Source of the DNA: Bacteroidales bacterium
GTDB lineage: Bacteria; Bacteroidota; Bacteroidia; Bacteroidales; UBA932
Direction of reading: 5' to 3'
NCBI GenBank assembly: GCA_017445755.1
Contig: JAFSSE010000012.1
Location: forward strand, 1-64,000
Length of the DNA: 64,000 bases
A program made the translations under genes and the position numbers. Every line of letters starts with the position of its first letter. Position 1 is the first letter of the stretch. The notes under the pieces were generated by a model that was not told the DNA's origin, searched no databases, and saw only the letters and a list, made by a program, of their open reading frames with translations. Of the stretch, positions 16,768 through 26,710 are shown in pieces.

Positions 16768-18465
16768 ATGAACCGAAGATTTTTCCTGTTTCTCATGGCC
16801 GGCGCCGTAGGCGCCTGCGCCTCGAAGGTCAAACTGGATCCTTTTAATCCTGACGGAAAGGATGACGGCTTGGAAAAAGACGGCATCCTGAACGGAACAA
16901 AGATTGCCGATTTCAACAATATCTACGGGCTTATCCGGGATACCGACGGAAATCCGGTCGAGAACGTCACGGTAACCGATGGCTACCGTTTCTCCTCCAC
17001 GGACGAAAACGGGGTTTACCAGATGATGGCCGATCCCAGAAGCAAGTATCTTTACTATTCCCTGCCTTCCGGCTACGCAATCATTCAGGATCCTTCCTCC
17101 CGTCTCCCCCTCTTTTTCCAGGAGATAGACCCTAATGCGGCAAAAGACCGGAAAGACTTTACGCTCGTCAAGCTCGCGGCGGCCTCCTCCGCCTTTTCCT
17201 TCGCCGTCCTCGGCGATATCCATGTCCGGGACGCCGCTACAGGGAACAAGTTCAAGAGCGGGGCGATGAAGCAGATCGGCGAGTATTTCAAGGAGAATCC
17301 CTCCGCCGGGCCCGCATTCGGGGTTGCGCTCGGAGACATCATCAACAATGCCAAGGATCCCGAGACCTTCAACTATACCAGAGAAGCCCTCGGAAGCGCC
17401 GCACTCGGCTCCGGGAAATACCTTCCCTTCTATGCGGTAATCGGGAACCATGACCACAACGCCCGCCTCGGAGACAGCTCGAAAACCGGCACTGACGGCT
17501 ATGACGCCGGCACGGACGGTAACTTTACCGCCACCTTCGGCCCGACATGCTACTCCTTCAACGTCGGCAAGGTCCACTTTGTCGCCCTTGACAACTACAT
17601 TGCCCGTGCAGCCCCTTCCAGCAGCAGTACAGCCCTTGCCTCCAGCGGTCAGAGCGGACTTTCCGACGATGTCTACAAGTGGCTCGTCAAGGATCTTTCA
17701 TTCGTAAAGAACAAGGGAGACAAGATGGTCGTCATCCTCCAGCACTGCCATATCCGTGGCTTTGCCGAGATCCCCCACCGGGAAGACATGCTCTCCGAAC
17801 TCTCCGCCTTCAACAGCGCTTATATTCTCTCCGGCCATGCCCATATCTGTGAGAGTTATAAATACAAGGTCACGACCAAAAACGGGAACCCCGTCATCGA
17901 AAAGATCCACGGCGTACCGATGGGTAATTTCTGGTACTCCCGGTACAATCCGGACGGTGCTCCGGCCGGTTTCTACATCTACAACGTTAAGGGAAACGAC
18001 TTCTCAAGCTGGGAGTACCGCCCTCTCCACGATCCTTCCGAACAGATGAGGGTTTACGACTCCAATGACGTCTATGATAAGGAGACCGACTGGTCCCGCC
18101 AGTACGCCTGGAGCAATGAGCCGCTTTTTGCCGGCGGAAACTATATCCTGGCCCATATCTACAACGGGGACGAAGACTGGGAGGTCACGCTTGAGCATGA
18201 CGGGAAGTCCGAAAAGATGACTTTCGCCAACAAGCGAATCTACGACTACTGTGTCAACTGCCACCTCGCCAACGACAATGTCTCAGGTATAAAGACCTCG
18301 TGGAAATACCACTGGGACTACTCCGAGAACTGGTGGTACCTGAAGCTGGACCGTCCGGCTTCGGAACTCTCGGGCTGGAAGGTTGTCGCCAAGGCAAAAT
18401 TCCCCGGCAGCGGCGAGACCAGGACCTACACCTGCAATAAGATAACAAAATCCGTCAGCGAGTAA
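16768..18465 (+). CDS. Calcineurin-like phosphoesterase lipoprotein
   Basis: 565 residues with a lipoprotein signal (GACASK, Cys near 17). A carboxypeptidase-regulatory-like beta domain (about 50-120) is followed by a metallophosphoesterase core with the dimetal motifs GDIHVRD, GDIINN, GNHDHN, LQHCHIRG and SGHAHI, and then a Metallophos_C-like beta domain with paired Trp and Tyr residues. Exported and membrane-anchored. Possible substrates are phosphodiesters or phosphosugars, but they cannot be assigned. Last gene of the proS operon; convergent with infB, with 1 base between the stop codons. Confidence 0.88.
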   Translation: MNRRFFLFLMAGAVGACASKVKLDPFNPDGKDDGLEKDGILNGTKIADFNNIYGLIRDTDGNPVENVTVTDGYRFSSTDENGVYQMMADPRSKYLYYSLPSGYAIIQDPSSRLPLFFQEIDPNAAKDRKDFTLVKLAAASSAFSFAVLGDIHVRDAATGNKFKSGAMKQIGEYFKENPSAGPAFGVALGDIINNAKDPETFNYTREALGSAALGSGKYLPFYAVIGNHDHNARLGDSSKTGTDGYDAGTDGNFTATFGPTCYSFNVGKVHFVALDNYIARAAPSSSSTALASSGQSGLSDDVYKWLVKDLSFVKNKGDKMVVILQHCHIRGFAEIPHREDMLSELSAFNSAYILSGHAHICESYKYKVTTKNGNPVIEKIHGVPMGNFWYSRYNPDGAPAGFYIYNVKGNDFSSWEYRPLHDPSEQMRVYDSNDVYDKETDWSRQYAWSNEPLFAGGNYILAHIYNGDEDWEVTLEHDGKSEKMTFANKRIYDYCVNCHLANDNVSGIKTSWKYHWDYSENWWYLKLDRPASELSGWKVVAKAKFPGSGETRTYTCNKITKSVSE

Positions 18466-18466
18466 A

Positions 18467-21229
18467 CTACAGCTTCTGCTTTATTTCCACTACGGTGAAT
18501 GCCTCGATGACATCCCCGATGTGGATGTCGTTGAAGCGTTCGAGGGAGCAGCCGCATTCCATGCCGGCGGGGACTTCCTTGGCGTCGTCCTTTCCTCTCT
18601 GGAGGGAAGCAAGCGCACCGGTGTAAACGACGATACCATCGCGGATTAGGCGGACCTGGGCCTTCTGGACAAGCTTTCCTTCCTTCACCTGGCAGCCGGC
18701 GACAGTACCGACCTTGGAAATCTTGAAGGTCTGCTTGACCTCGGCGGTGGCGGTAACCTCCTCCTTCTTTTCCGGCTCAAGCATACCCTCGATACCTTCC
18801 TTGACGTCGTTGATACAGTCATAAATGACGGAGTAGAGGCGGATTTCAATCCCCTCCTTCTCGGCAGAACGGCGGGCTTCGGTAGTAGGACGGACCTGGA
18901 AGCCGATGATAACGGCATCGGAGGCCTCGGCAAGGAGGATATCCGACTCGGAAATAGCTCCGACCGCCTTGTGGATCACATTGACCCTGACCTGCTCGGT
19001 GGAGAGCTTGATGAGCGAATCGGAGAGGGCCTCGACGGAACCGTCCACATCACCCTTGACGATGACGTTGAGCTCCTTGAAGTTGCCGATCGCGATACGG
19101 CGGCCGATCTCCTCGAGGGTGAGGTGCTTCTGGGTCTTGATACCCTGGATGCGGATCAGCTGCTCGCGCTTGTTGGCGATGGACTTGGCCTCTTTTTCGT
19201 CAGCCATGATGTTGAATTTCTCACCGGCGGACGGGGCCCCGTTAAGACCGAGCATGGAAACCGGAGTGGAAGGGCCGGCCTCGGAAACCTTCTGGCCACG
19301 CTCGTTGAACATGGCCTTTATCCTGCCGTAGTAACTTCCGCTGAGGATCACGTCACCGACATGGACCGTACCGTCCTGGACGAGCACCGTTGCGAGATAT
19401 CCGCGGCCCTTGTCGAGGGATGATTCGATAACGGCGCCGCTTCCGAGCTTCGAAGGATTGGCCTTGAGCTCGAGAAGGTCGGTCTCAAGAAGGACCTTGT
19501 CGAGGAGTTTGTCGACATTGATACCCTTCTTCGCGGAGATTTCCTGGCACTGGTATTTGCCGCCCCAGTCCTCCACGAGGATATTCATCTCGGAAAGCTG
19601 GCGACGGATAGTGTCGGGGTTGGCGCCCGGCTTATCTATCTTATTGATTGCAAAGACCATAGGCACACCTGCCGCCTGGGCATGATTGATGGCCTCAACG
19701 GTCTGGGGCATGACCGCGTCGTCTGCGGCGACGATGATGATCGCAAGGTCAGTCATCTGGGCGCCTCGGGCACGCATGGCCGTAAAGGCCTCATGGCCCG
19801 GAGTATCGAGGAAGGTGATGTGGCGGCCGTTTTTCAGCGTGACGTTGTACGCGCCGATGTGCTGGGTAATACCGCCCGCCTCACCGGCGATGACATTGGT
19901 ATTGCGGATATTGTCGAGGAGGGAGGTTTTACCATGGTCAACATGGCCCATGACCGTGATGACGGGCGGACGCTCGCAGAGGTCCTCCTCGCGGTCCGGA
20001 GTCTGCTCCTGGTTGATTTCCTCAGTCAGCTCGGCGGTTACGAACTCGACCTTGTAACCGAATTCCTCGGCAACGAGGACGAGGGTTTCGGCGTCGAGGC
20101 GCTGATTTATGGATACCATCAGTCCGAGGGACATGCAGGCGCCGATAACCTTGACTACCGGGGTATTGTTCATAAGGGTGGCCAGGTCGTTGACCGTCAC
20201 GAATTCGGTCACCTTCAGGGTCCGGTTCTCGGCCATTGCCTGCTCCAGTTCCTCCTGGGAGCGCTGGGCGGCCATTTCCCTCTTTTCCCGGCGGTGTTTC
20301 GCTCCGAAGTTGTTCTTCGTCTCGTTCATCCGGGCGTAAGTCTCCTTCACCTGCTTCTGGATTTCCTTCTGCATTTCCTCCTGCTCGGCCTCGGTCATCG
20401 CAGGTTTGAAGCGCTCAGAACCGCGTTTGCGGCCCTTGAGGGCATCCTTCTTCGACTCGGCGTTCCTGTTATCCTGCTTCTTTGAAGCTTCATTCTTTTT
20501 CGCTGCGGAACGGGTTTCGGCTCCGACCTTGTTAACGTCAACTTTCTGGGAGCCCTTGATGCGCTCGCGCTTTTTCGCGGGTTTCTTGTCAAACTGGGAA
20601 AGGTCGATTTTTCCGACAACCTTGAAAGGAGTGGCGTCCGCTTCATTCTCTTCCCTGGGAGCTTCCGCCGGGGTTGTTGCGGGCTCTGAAGGGATTTCTT
20701 CGGTCTGGGGCTCCACTGGCAGGACTTCCGTCTCCTGAGGAGCAGGGGACGGCTCCGGTTCAGGTTCAGGTTCGGGGGCCGGTTCGGGCTCGGGTTCTGC
20801 AACCGGGACCTCTTCAACGACCGGTTCCGGCTCCGGGATTGGCTCCGGCTCAGGTTCCGGTTCATGGACCGGTTCCGGGGCCGGTTCCGGCTCGGGTACC
20901 GGTTCACGGGTCGGCTCCGGAGAACGGGAAAGACTTGTGCTCTTAATTATAGTCTCACGCTCGGGCTCGTACTCGTCGTCCTCTTCTTTCGGTTTACGGG
21001 CGGCCTTGTCGAGGATTTCCGTCATCTTGACATCGACCCTCTCCGCCTCCTCCTTGTGCTTGAGATCCGTTCCGAACTTACTCTGGATTCCGGCCATGTA
21101 CTCGTCGGAAACCTTCATGTTCGGATTGGCATCTTCAATACCTGCACCGAGGGAGTTGAGGAACTCGACCAGGGTGCCGAGTCCGATATTGTACTGCTTG
21201 ATAATTTTGCTCAGTCTGATTTCTGCCAT
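18467..21229 (-). CDS. infB: Translation initiation factor IF-2
   Basis: 920 residues. The N-terminal IF2_N domain (about 1-55, with LGTLVEFL) is followed by a linker with a dense Glu-Pro repeat (about 103-165), a charged Lys/Arg region and the GTPase. Motifs: GHVDHGKTS (about 425), DTPGHEAF and NKIDKPGA. Domains II-IV follow with [12 protein letters not shown] and the C-terminal fMet-tRNA-binding domain. It delivers initiator tRNA to the 30S subunit. Last gene of rimP-nusA-infB, a conserved bacterial order, 23 bases after nusA. The EP linker is repetitive at DNA level (20755-20900) and may vary in length. Confidence 0.97.
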   Translation of the reverse strand: MAEIRLSKIIKQYNIGLGTLVEFLNSLGAGIEDANPNMKVSDEYMAGIQSKFGTDLKHKEEAERVDVKMTEILDKAARKPKEEDDEYEPERETIIKSTSLSRSPEPTREPVPEPEPAPEPVHEPEPEPEPIPEPEPVVEEVPVAEPEPEPAPEPEPEPEPSPAPQETEVLPVEPQTEEIPSEPATTPAEAPREENEADATPFKVVGKIDLSQFDKKPAKKRERIKGSQKVDVNKVGAETRSAAKKNEASKKQDNRNAESKKDALKGRKRGSERFKPAMTEAEQEEMQKEIQKQVKETYARMNETKNNFGAKHRREKREMAAQRSQEELEQAMAENRTLKVTEFVTVNDLATLMNNTPVVKVIGACMSLGLMVSINQRLDAETLVLVAEEFGYKVEFVTAELTEEINQEQTPDREEDLCERPPVITVMGHVDHGKTSLLDNIRNTNVIAGEAGGITQHIGAYNVTLKNGRHITFLDTPGHEAFTAMRARGAQMTDLAIIIVAADDAVMPQTVEAINHAQAAGVPMVFAINKIDKPGANPDTIRRQLSEMNILVEDWGGKYQCQEISAKKGINVDKLLDKVLLETDLLELKANPSKLGSGAVIESSLDKGRGYLATVLVQDGTVHVGDVILSGSYYGRIKAMFNERGQKVSEAGPSTPVSMLGLNGAPSAGEKFNIMADEKEAKSIANKREQLIRIQGIKTQKHLTLEEIGRRIAIGNFKELNVIVKGDVDGSVEALSDSLIKLSTEQVRVNVIHKAVGAISESDILLAEASDAVIIGFQVRPTTEARRSAEKEGIEIRLYSVIYDCINDVKEGIEGMLEPEKKEEVTATAEVKQTFKISKVGTVAGCQVKEGKLVQKAQVRLIRDGIVVYTGALASLQRGKDDAKEVPAGMECGCSLERFNDIHIGDVIEAFTVVEIKQKL

Positions 21230-21252
21230 ATTTTAACCCCGTTTTTAATAGT

Positions 21253-22521
21253 TTAGTCTTCAAATTCTGCGCGGAGGATGCGAAGCACATCTTCAACGGT
21301 CTCGTCTTCCAGGTCAGCACGGCTGGCAATATCCGCCGGCGCCAGGGCGAGGACGCTCTTTGCTGTATCGCATCCGATGGATTCGAGACGCTCGATGATC
21401 CATGGATCGATTTCATTCTCGAATTCAGAGAGGAGGACATCCTCTTCTTCGGCCTCTTCCTTCGGGAGCTCCCTCCAGACTTCGATTTCACGGCCGACCA
21501 GCATACCGGCGAGCTTGATATTGCATCCGCCCTTGCCGATACCTTTCTTCACTTCCTCGCTCTGCATGTAAACCTTGATCTTCTCGTCAGGAGAGCTGCC
21601 GAGGTCGATGGAGGAGACGCGGGCAGGATTGAGGGCCCTCTGGATGAGAAGCTGTGCGTTCGATGTCCACTGGAGGACGTCGATATTCTCGTTGCGGAGC
21701 TCGCGGACGATGCCCATGATGCGGGAACCCTTCACGCCGATGCAGGCGCCGATCGGGTCAATCCGGTCGTCATAGGACTCGACGGCGACTTTGGCCCGCT
21801 CTCCGGGAACGCGGACAACCTTCTTAATTGTGATAAGTCCGTCGTAAATCTCCGGAACCTCCATCTCGAAGAGTTTCTCGAGGAAGGCGTCGGAAGTACG
21901 GGAAAGCGTGATATAAGGTGTCGTATTGTTCTTCATCTCGACACTCTTGATGATAGCGCGGATGGTCTCGTTCTTCTTGAAACGCTCGGACGGAATCTGT
22001 TCGGATTTCGGGAGGTGGAGCTCATTGCCGTCCTCATCGAGGATGAGAACCTCACTCTTCCATGTCTGATAGACCTCACCGGTAAAGATTTCACCGACCT
22101 TCTCGGAATATTTCTTAAAGACGTTTGCCTTTTCGATATCCATGATGCGGCCCTGGAGATTCTGGCGGATGTTGAGGATGCCCCTGCGCCCGAAGGAGGC
22201 AAGGGAGAGTTTCCTCGTATAGGTATCCCCGATCTCGTAGTCGTCGTCACCCGTCTCTTCCGCAATCTGATCCACGGTAATCTCGGTTGAAGGATTCTCG
22301 ACCGTCTCGACCACCTCGAAGTTCTGGTAGATCTCACAGTCTCCCTTGTCAACGTTGATAATCACGTCGAAATTGTCGGAGGAACCGAAGGTCTTGGCGA
22401 GCTGGGTCAGGAACACGTCCTTCAGCACGCCCATCATCACCGGCCTGTCGATATTCTTCTCGCTCTTGAAATCCTTGAAGGCATCGATCAGGGTAATCAC
22501 ATTTTCATCTTTCTTTGCCAT
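21253..22521 (-). CDS. nusA: Transcription termination/antitermination factor NusA
   Basis: 422 residues: N-terminal RNAP-binding domain (1-125), S1 domain with GRIMDIEKANVFKK and GEIFTGEV, then two KH domains with GACIGVKGSRI and KGIGKGGCNIKLA. A C-terminal acidic tail carries a helix-hairpin-helix-like segment (LESIGCDTAKSVLAL). It controls pausing, termination and antitermination. Located 15 bases after rimP and 23 before infB. Confidence 0.96.
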   Translation of the reverse strand: MAKKDENVITLIDAFKDFKSEKNIDRPVMMGVLKDVFLTQLAKTFGSSDNFDVIINVDKGDCEIYQNFEVVETVENPSTEITVDQIAEETGDDDYEIGDTYTRKLSLASFGRRGILNIRQNLQGRIMDIEKANVFKKYSEKVGEIFTGEVYQTWKSEVLILDEDGNELHLPKSEQIPSERFKKNETIRAIIKSVEMKNNTTPYITLSRTSDAFLEKLFEMEVPEIYDGLITIKKVVRVPGERAKVAVESYDDRIDPIGACIGVKGSRIMGIVRELRNENIDVLQWTSNAQLLIQRALNPARVSSIDLGSSPDEKIKVYMQSEEVKKGIGKGGCNIKLAGMLVGREIEVWRELPKEEAEEEDVLLSEFENEIDPWIIERLESIGCDTAKSVLALAPADIASRADLEDETVEDVLRILRAEFED

Positions 22522-22536
22522 TTTTATCTGTTGTTT

Positions 22537-23004
22537 TTATTTGAACTCAATGTAAGGGGTAACGGAATTGATTTCGGAAAGGAGGAAACGGTCCTCATGG
22601 TCCACGCGGACCTTTTTCTTCTTTCCTTCAACCAGCTCAAGAGCCGCGTAGGCGAGGGTCACGGACTCTTCGTCCGCTGCCGTGAGCGTCGCGACGAGGC
22701 GCTTTCCGCCCCGGAAACGGACGTCCACCCTGGTCCCTACCGCCTTTTCAAACTGACGAAGGACCTTAAAGGGACGGTCCAGCCCGGCCGAAGAAACCGT
22801 CAGGGAGTAGTCTTCGACGTCCTGGTCGAAGAGTTCGTGGAAGCTCTTGTCAACCGCGGAACAGTCGTCCCAGTCGACAGAACCCTCCGCCTTTTCGATG
22901 ACGATTTCAACGTCGTTGTCGGCACTCACCGTTACATCGACGAGAAAACACCCGACAGAAGCAACTGCAGGGGCGATTTTTTCAACGATAAGCTCTTTAT
23001 TCAT
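22537..23004 (-). CDS. rimP: Ribosome maturation factor RimP
   Basis: 155 residues. The N-terminal domain contains LVDVTVSADNDVEIVIEKAEGSVDWDDC, and the motif SSAGLDRPFKVLRQFEKAVG is diagnostic of RimP, followed by a C-terminal Sm-like beta domain. Needed for 30S subunit maturation. First gene of the rimP-nusA-infB operon, with a promoter at 23062-23069. Confidence 0.94.
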   Translation of the reverse strand: MNKELIVEKIAPAVASVGCFLVDVTVSADNDVEIVIEKAEGSVDWDDCSAVDKSFHELFDQDVEDYSLTVSSAGLDRPFKVLRQFEKAVGTRVDVRFRGGKRLVATLTAADEESVTLAYAALELVEGKKKKVRVDHEDRFLLSEINSVTPYIEFK

Positions 23005-23061
23005 AACTCCTATAAACGAAAAATAGGGGACCCGGCGTCCTCTATCTCACAATCACGGGCA

Positions 23062-23069
23062 CAAAGTTA
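23062..23069 (-). promoter_or_regulatory. -7 box TAACTTTG for rimP-nusA-infB
   Basis: Reverse complement reads TAACTTTG, 57 bases before the rimP ATG. The divergent lpxD side has a near match at 23119-23125 (TACTTTG) that is one base short of the consensus. Confidence 0.55.
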
Positions 23070-23146
23070 ACCATTTTTTTTTAACAGGCAAAATTTCATT
23101 AATTCCATCAGAATTGCTTACTTTGCATTTCGAAAAGAAAAAAGAC

Positions 23147-24136
23147 ATGGAATATACGGCAAAACAGATAGCCCAGATAGTGAATGGCACCGTCGAGGGA
23201 GACGAAAACACCCGGGTGACCCGTTTCGCAAAAATAGAACACGGCCGCCCCGGCGCCCTCTCCTTCTTCGCCAACCCGAAATACGAAAAATACGTCTACA
23301 CCTCCAAGGCCTCCGTCCTTCTGGTAAACAGGGACTTCGATCCGAAAGAGCCGGTATCTCCGGTCCTTGTCCGCGTAGAAAACGCCTATACCGCCGTTGC
23401 CGAACTACTGAACTACGTGGCTCACAAAAAGAGGAAGACGGGGCATCACCGTTCGCTCCGCTCCCGCTACTTCCTGACGACAAAATTCGGGAAAGACGTC
23501 TATGTAGGCGACTTTTCCTATGTCGGCCACCGGACCACGGTCGGAGACCGGACCCTGATTTATGAGAACGTCTATATCGGGGACAACTGCAAAATCGGGT
23601 GCGACTGCATCCTCTACCCCGGAGCCCGCATCTATCCGGGCATGGAAATCGGGGACCGGGTGATTATCCACGCCAACGCCGTAATCGGCTCGGACGGCTT
23701 CGGAAACGCCCCCCAGCCGGACGGAACCTGGGAAAAAATCGAGCACCTCGGAAACGTCATCATCGGAAATGACGTGGAAATAGGGGCCAATACGACCATC
23801 GACCGCGCCCAGATGGAATCCACCATAATCGGCAACGGAGTCAAGATCGACAACCTCTGCCAGATCGCCCACAATGTCCAGATCGGGGACAACACCGTCA
23901 TGGCAGCCCAGTGCGGCATCGCCGGCTCCGCGATTATCGGGAAAAACTGCATCTTCGGCGGCCAGGTCGGCATCGCCGGCCACCTCCGGATTGCTGACCA
24001 CACCACAATCGGGGCCCAGGGAGGAGTTCTCGGCAGCATCAAGAAGGAAGGCGAGGTCCTCATGGGCTCCCCGGTCATTCCTCACATGCAGTATCTCCGC
24101 GCCTATGCCCGTTTCAAGGCGTCCGGAGCCGAATAG
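23147..24136 (+). CDS. lpxD: UDP-3-O-acylglucosamine N-acyltransferase LpxD
   Basis: 329 residues from the ATG at 23147 ([19 protein letters not shown] is the family start). An N-terminal uridine-binding domain (about 1-100) precedes a left-handed beta helix of hexapeptide repeats ([24 protein letters not shown]) and the catalytic His in [12 protein letters not shown]. It adds the second 3-hydroxyacyl chain in lipid A synthesis at the inner membrane. First gene of lpxD-lpxC-lpxA-wbqC; lpxC may also have its own promoter in the 65-base gap. Confidence 0.95.
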   Translation: MEYTAKQIAQIVNGTVEGDENTRVTRFAKIEHGRPGALSFFANPKYEKYVYTSKASVLLVNRDFDPKEPVSPVLVRVENAYTAVAELLNYVAHKKRKTGHHRSLRSRYFLTTKFGKDVYVGDFSYVGHRTTVGDRTLIYENVYIGDNCKIGCDCILYPGARIYPGMEIGDRVIIHANAVIGSDGFGNAPQPDGTWEKIEHLGNVIIGNDVEIGANTTIDRAQMESTIIGNGVKIDNLCQIAHNVQIGDNTVMAAQCGIAGSAIIGKNCIFGGQVGIAGHLRIADHTTIGAQGGVLGSIKKEGEVLMGSPVIPHMQYLRAYARFKASGAE

Positions 24137-24159
24137 TTTTGGTTTTGCATAATATTTGC

Positions 24160-24167
24160 TATCTTTG
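24160..24167 (+). promoter_or_regulatory. -7 box TATCTTTG before lpxC
   Basis: Exact TAnnTTTG match in the lpxD-lpxC gap, 34 bases before the lpxC ATG. It suggests an internal promoter, so that lpxC-lpxA can be expressed apart from lpxD. Confidence 0.5.
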
Positions 24168-24201
24168 CGGACTGATTTAAAGTTCACAAAGACAGCAAAG
24201 C

Positions 24202-25110
24202 ATGCACCTCTACCAGCATACTCTCGCGGGAGAAGCCCGCTTCGAAGGGAAGGGGCTCCATACCGGACAGTACTCCCACATGACTCTGAAACCGGCTCCG
24301 GCCGACACGGGAATCGTTTTTTTCCGCACCGATCTCGGTGAGGGGAAAAGCGTGAAGGCCCTCGCGGAGAATGTATCCTCAACCGCACGCAGCACCACCA
24401 TTTCCGAAGGAGAGGTCTCGGTCTCGACAATCGAGCACCTTATGTCTGCCTTTACCGGAATGGGTATCGACAACTGCTTTGTTGAACTGGACAACATTGA
24501 GGTACCGATTCTGGACGGCAGCGCCCGCCTTTACGTCGAGGCGATTCTCGAAAAAGGTACCATTGAACAGAAAGAACGTGACTATATATCTATACCTCAA
24601 ACCGTCGAAGTAAAGGACGAGAAGACCGGCTCGTGGGTAAGAATCGAACCCGCCGACGCCCCTTCCGCCGAAATCACCGTCGACTTCAATTCCAGGGTTC
24701 TCGGAGTCCAGACCGCAAGTTGGGACGAGGGCACGGATTTTGCGAATGAAATTGCTGTCTGCCGCACTTTCGTGTTCTTCCACGAGATCGAGTTCCTCTT
24801 CCGGAACAACCTGATCAAGGGAGGAGATGTCGATAACGCAATCGTGATAGTCGAGCATCCGGTTACCCAGGAGCAGATCCGCTATGTCTCCGAAACAATC
24901 GGAAAACCGCTTCTCAAGGTTACTGAAAAGGGTTATCTCGACAACCTCACGCTCCACTTCGACAACGAATGCGGAAGGCACAAACTCCTGGACCTTATCG
25001 GGGACATGCGGCTTTCCGGAGGTTTCCTCCGCGCACGCATAACCGCGTTCAAGCCGGGGCATACGATTAACACGATGGCAGCCAAGGCGATTCGCCAGCT
25101 GCTTCATTAA
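24202..25110 (+). CDS. lpxC: UDP-3-O-acyl-GlcNAc deacetylase LpxC without fused FabZ
   Basis: 302 residues. Zinc site motifs are present: STIEHLMSAF (first His), and CGRHKLLDLIGDM (His and Asp). The C-terminal FKPGHTINTMAAKAI block supplies the other catalytic His. It removes the N-acetyl group in the committed step of lipid A synthesis. In most Bacteroidota LpxC is fused to the dehydratase FabZ in a chain of about 460 residues. Here the frame stops right after the LpxC domain and lpxA starts 11 bases later, so no FabZ part exists at this locus. There is no sign of a frameshift in the short gap. Confidence 0.95.
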   Translation: MHLYQHTLAGEARFEGKGLHTGQYSHMTLKPAPADTGIVFFRTDLGEGKSVKALAENVSSTARSTTISEGEVSVSTIEHLMSAFTGMGIDNCFVELDNIEVPILDGSARLYVEAILEKGTIEQKERDYISIPQTVEVKDEKTGSWVRIEPADAPSAEITVDFNSRVLGVQTASWDEGTDFANEIAVCRTFVFFHEIEFLFRNNLIKGGDVDNAIVIVEHPVTQEQIRYVSETIGKPLLKVTEKGYLDNLTLHFDNECGRHKLLDLIGDMRLSGGFLRARITAFKPGHTINTMAAKAIRQLLH

Positions 25111-25120
25111 ACAAAAAACT

Positions 25121-25933
25121 ATGGCTAAGATTCATCCGCTCGCATCCGTGAGCCCGGGCGCAAAGCTCGGAGAGAATGTCGAAGTTGGGCCGTACGCCTT
25201 TATCGACGACAATGTCGAAATCGGGGACGGCTGCAAGATTTTCCCCCACGCCACCATCTTCTCCTATGTCAAAATGGGCAAGGACTGCACTGTCTGGCCC
25301 GGTGCCGTCGTAGGCGCCATTCCTCAGGACCTGAAATTCGAGGGAGAAGTGACCTATGTGGAAATCGGGGACCGCGTCAACATCCGCGAGTGCGCTACCA
25401 TCAACCGCGGCACCAAGGCCAGCGGCAAGGGAGTAACCCGGATCGGGAACGATACCCTTATCATGTCCTATGTCCATGTCGCCCATGACTGCAAGATTGG
25501 AAATCACTGTATCCTTGTCAGTTACACCGGACTTGCCGGAGAAACGGACGTCGATGACTGGGCCATCCTCGGAGGCGGCAGCAAGGCCCATCAGTTCTCC
25601 AGAATCGGGGCCCACGCAATGGTCGGCGGCGTTTCCAAGATCAACAAGGACATCCCGCCCTACGCCCTCTGCGGCCGCGAGCCGATCTGCTATGTCGGCG
25701 TAAACCTCGTAGGACTCCGCCGCCGCGGTTTCTCTTCCGAGCAGATCCGCAACATCAAGGATATCTACGACACGATTTACTATCAGGGCATGAACGTCTC
25801 CGACGGCCTTGCCAAGGTGGAATCGGGGTTCCCGCAGTCCGAAGAACGCGATACCATCATCGAGTTCATCCGCTCCTCCAAGCGCGGCATCGTTCGCGCA
25901 ATCACCCCGGGCGAGAAGGTTTCCATCGACTGA
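25121..25933 (+). CDS. lpxA: Acyl-ACP--UDP-N-acetylglucosamine O-acyltransferase LpxA
   Basis: 270 residues. A left-handed beta helix of hexapeptide repeats has the catalytic His in YVHVAHDCKIG, followed by ILGGGSKAHQFSRIGAHAMVGG and a C-terminal helical domain with LVGLRRRGFS. It catalyses the first step of lipid A synthesis. Located 10 bases after the lpxC stop and immediately upstream of the WbqC gene. Confidence 0.96.
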   Translation: MAKIHPLASVSPGAKLGENVEVGPYAFIDDNVEIGDGCKIFPHATIFSYVKMGKDCTVWPGAVVGAIPQDLKFEGEVTYVEIGDRVNIRECATINRGTKASGKGVTRIGNDTLIMSYVHVAHDCKIGNHCILVSYTGLAGETDVDDWAILGGGSKAHQFSRIGAHAMVGGVSKINKDIPPYALCGREPICYVGVNLVGLRRRGFSSEQIRNIKDIYDTIYYQGMNVSDGLAKVESGFPQSEERDTIIEFIRSSKRGIVRAITPGEKVSID

Positions 25934-25936
25934 CGG

Positions 25937-26575
25937 GTGCTGCTCCAGACTGCATATTTTCCGCCTGTTGAGTATTTCGCTCTTCTATCACGAGACATGA
26001 CCCTGTCACCGGACAGGGTCATTCCGTCCCATGCCTCCATAGAGGCCATGGAAACCTACCGGAAACAGTCCTACCGGAACCGCTGCTATATCCTCGGCGC
26101 CCAGGGCAGGGAGATGCTGCAGGTCCCGGTCATCCATTCTGAGGACATGGCCATACGCTCCGTCAGGATTGAATACACGACTCCGTGGGTCATCCGGACA
26201 GAGCGAGCAATCGATGCCGCCTACAAGTCTTCCGCCTGGTTCGACGAGTACCGGGACCAGCTTTTCGCCATCCTCGATTCCCGTCCGGAGCACCTCTTCG
26301 ACCTCAACCTGTCCCTTATCCGATTCTTCATCAAAAAAACGGGTATCAGCTGCGACCTCTCGGAAACGACCTCCTTCCAGCGGACGGCTCCGGACGATTT
26401 CCGGGAAGTCATCCACCCGAAAAGGGACAACACAATCCTTCGGGACCTCGGTCTTGAACGTCCTTATTATCAGGAATTTTCAGAAAAATACGGCTTCGTC
26501 CCGCACCTCTCCATAATGGACCTTCTCTTCAACGAAGGTCCCGACTCCATACTCTGGCTAAAATCGCTCCAGTAG
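25937..26575 (+). CDS. WbqC-like family protein
   Basis: 212 residues from a GTG start at 25937, chosen because the family begins MLLxTAYFPPVEYFA and because it lies 3 bases after the lpxA stop. It shows the WbqC pattern: YRKQSYRNRCYILGAQG, VPVIHSED, WVIRTERAIDAAYKSSAWFDEYRDQL and NLSLIRFFIKK. WbqC-like proteins are found with O-antigen or amino-sugar genes, but the activity is unproven. The position after lpxA supports an envelope-related role. The palindromic element at 26585 follows. Confidence 0.85.
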   Translation: MLLQTAYFPPVEYFALLSRDMTLSPDRVIPSHASIEAMETYRKQSYRNRCYILGAQGREMLQVPVIHSEDMAIRSVRIEYTTPWVIRTERAIDAAYKSSAWFDEYRDQLFAILDSRPEHLFDLNLSLIRFFIKKTGISCDLSETTSFQRTAPDDFREVIHPKRDNTILRDLGLERPYYQEFSEKYGFVPHLSIMDLLFNEGPDSILWLKSLQ

Positions 26576-26584
26576 CAACGCACC

Positions 26585-26702
26585 AAAAAATTACCTGCTT
26601 CATTTCCGCAAACCATGCCACCCTCGGCACTGTAAGAGGGAGGGGCCCTTTAGGGAGGGGTCGCGTAAGCGACGTTGGCGGAGGTGAAGCAGGTAATTTT
26701 TT
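26585..26702. terminator. 118-base palindromic element with A/T tracts at both ends (bidirectional terminator or MITE-like repeat)
   Basis: Outer arms AAAAAATTACCTGCTTC (26585-26601) and GAAGCAGGTAATTTTTT (26686-26702) are perfect 17-bp inverted copies. Pairing can extend to about 25 bp through G-U wobbles (left ATTTCCGC against right GCGGAGGT). Inside are two small hairpins: CCCTC/GAGGG, and GTCGC-GTAA-GCGAC, whose loop is a GNRA tetraloop. The element fills the gap between two convergent genes (stops at 26575 and 26711), and each arm provides a U-tract on one strand, so two-way termination is plausible. Its size and perfect ends also suit a repeated, mobile non-coding element. Confidence 0.7.
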
Positions 26703-26710
26703 AAAAACCC

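Noticed and set aside
20755-20900. Regular short repeats that could suggest a CRISPR or tandem repeat array
   Set aside because: They encode the Glu-Pro linker of IF-2 in frame; there are no spacers.
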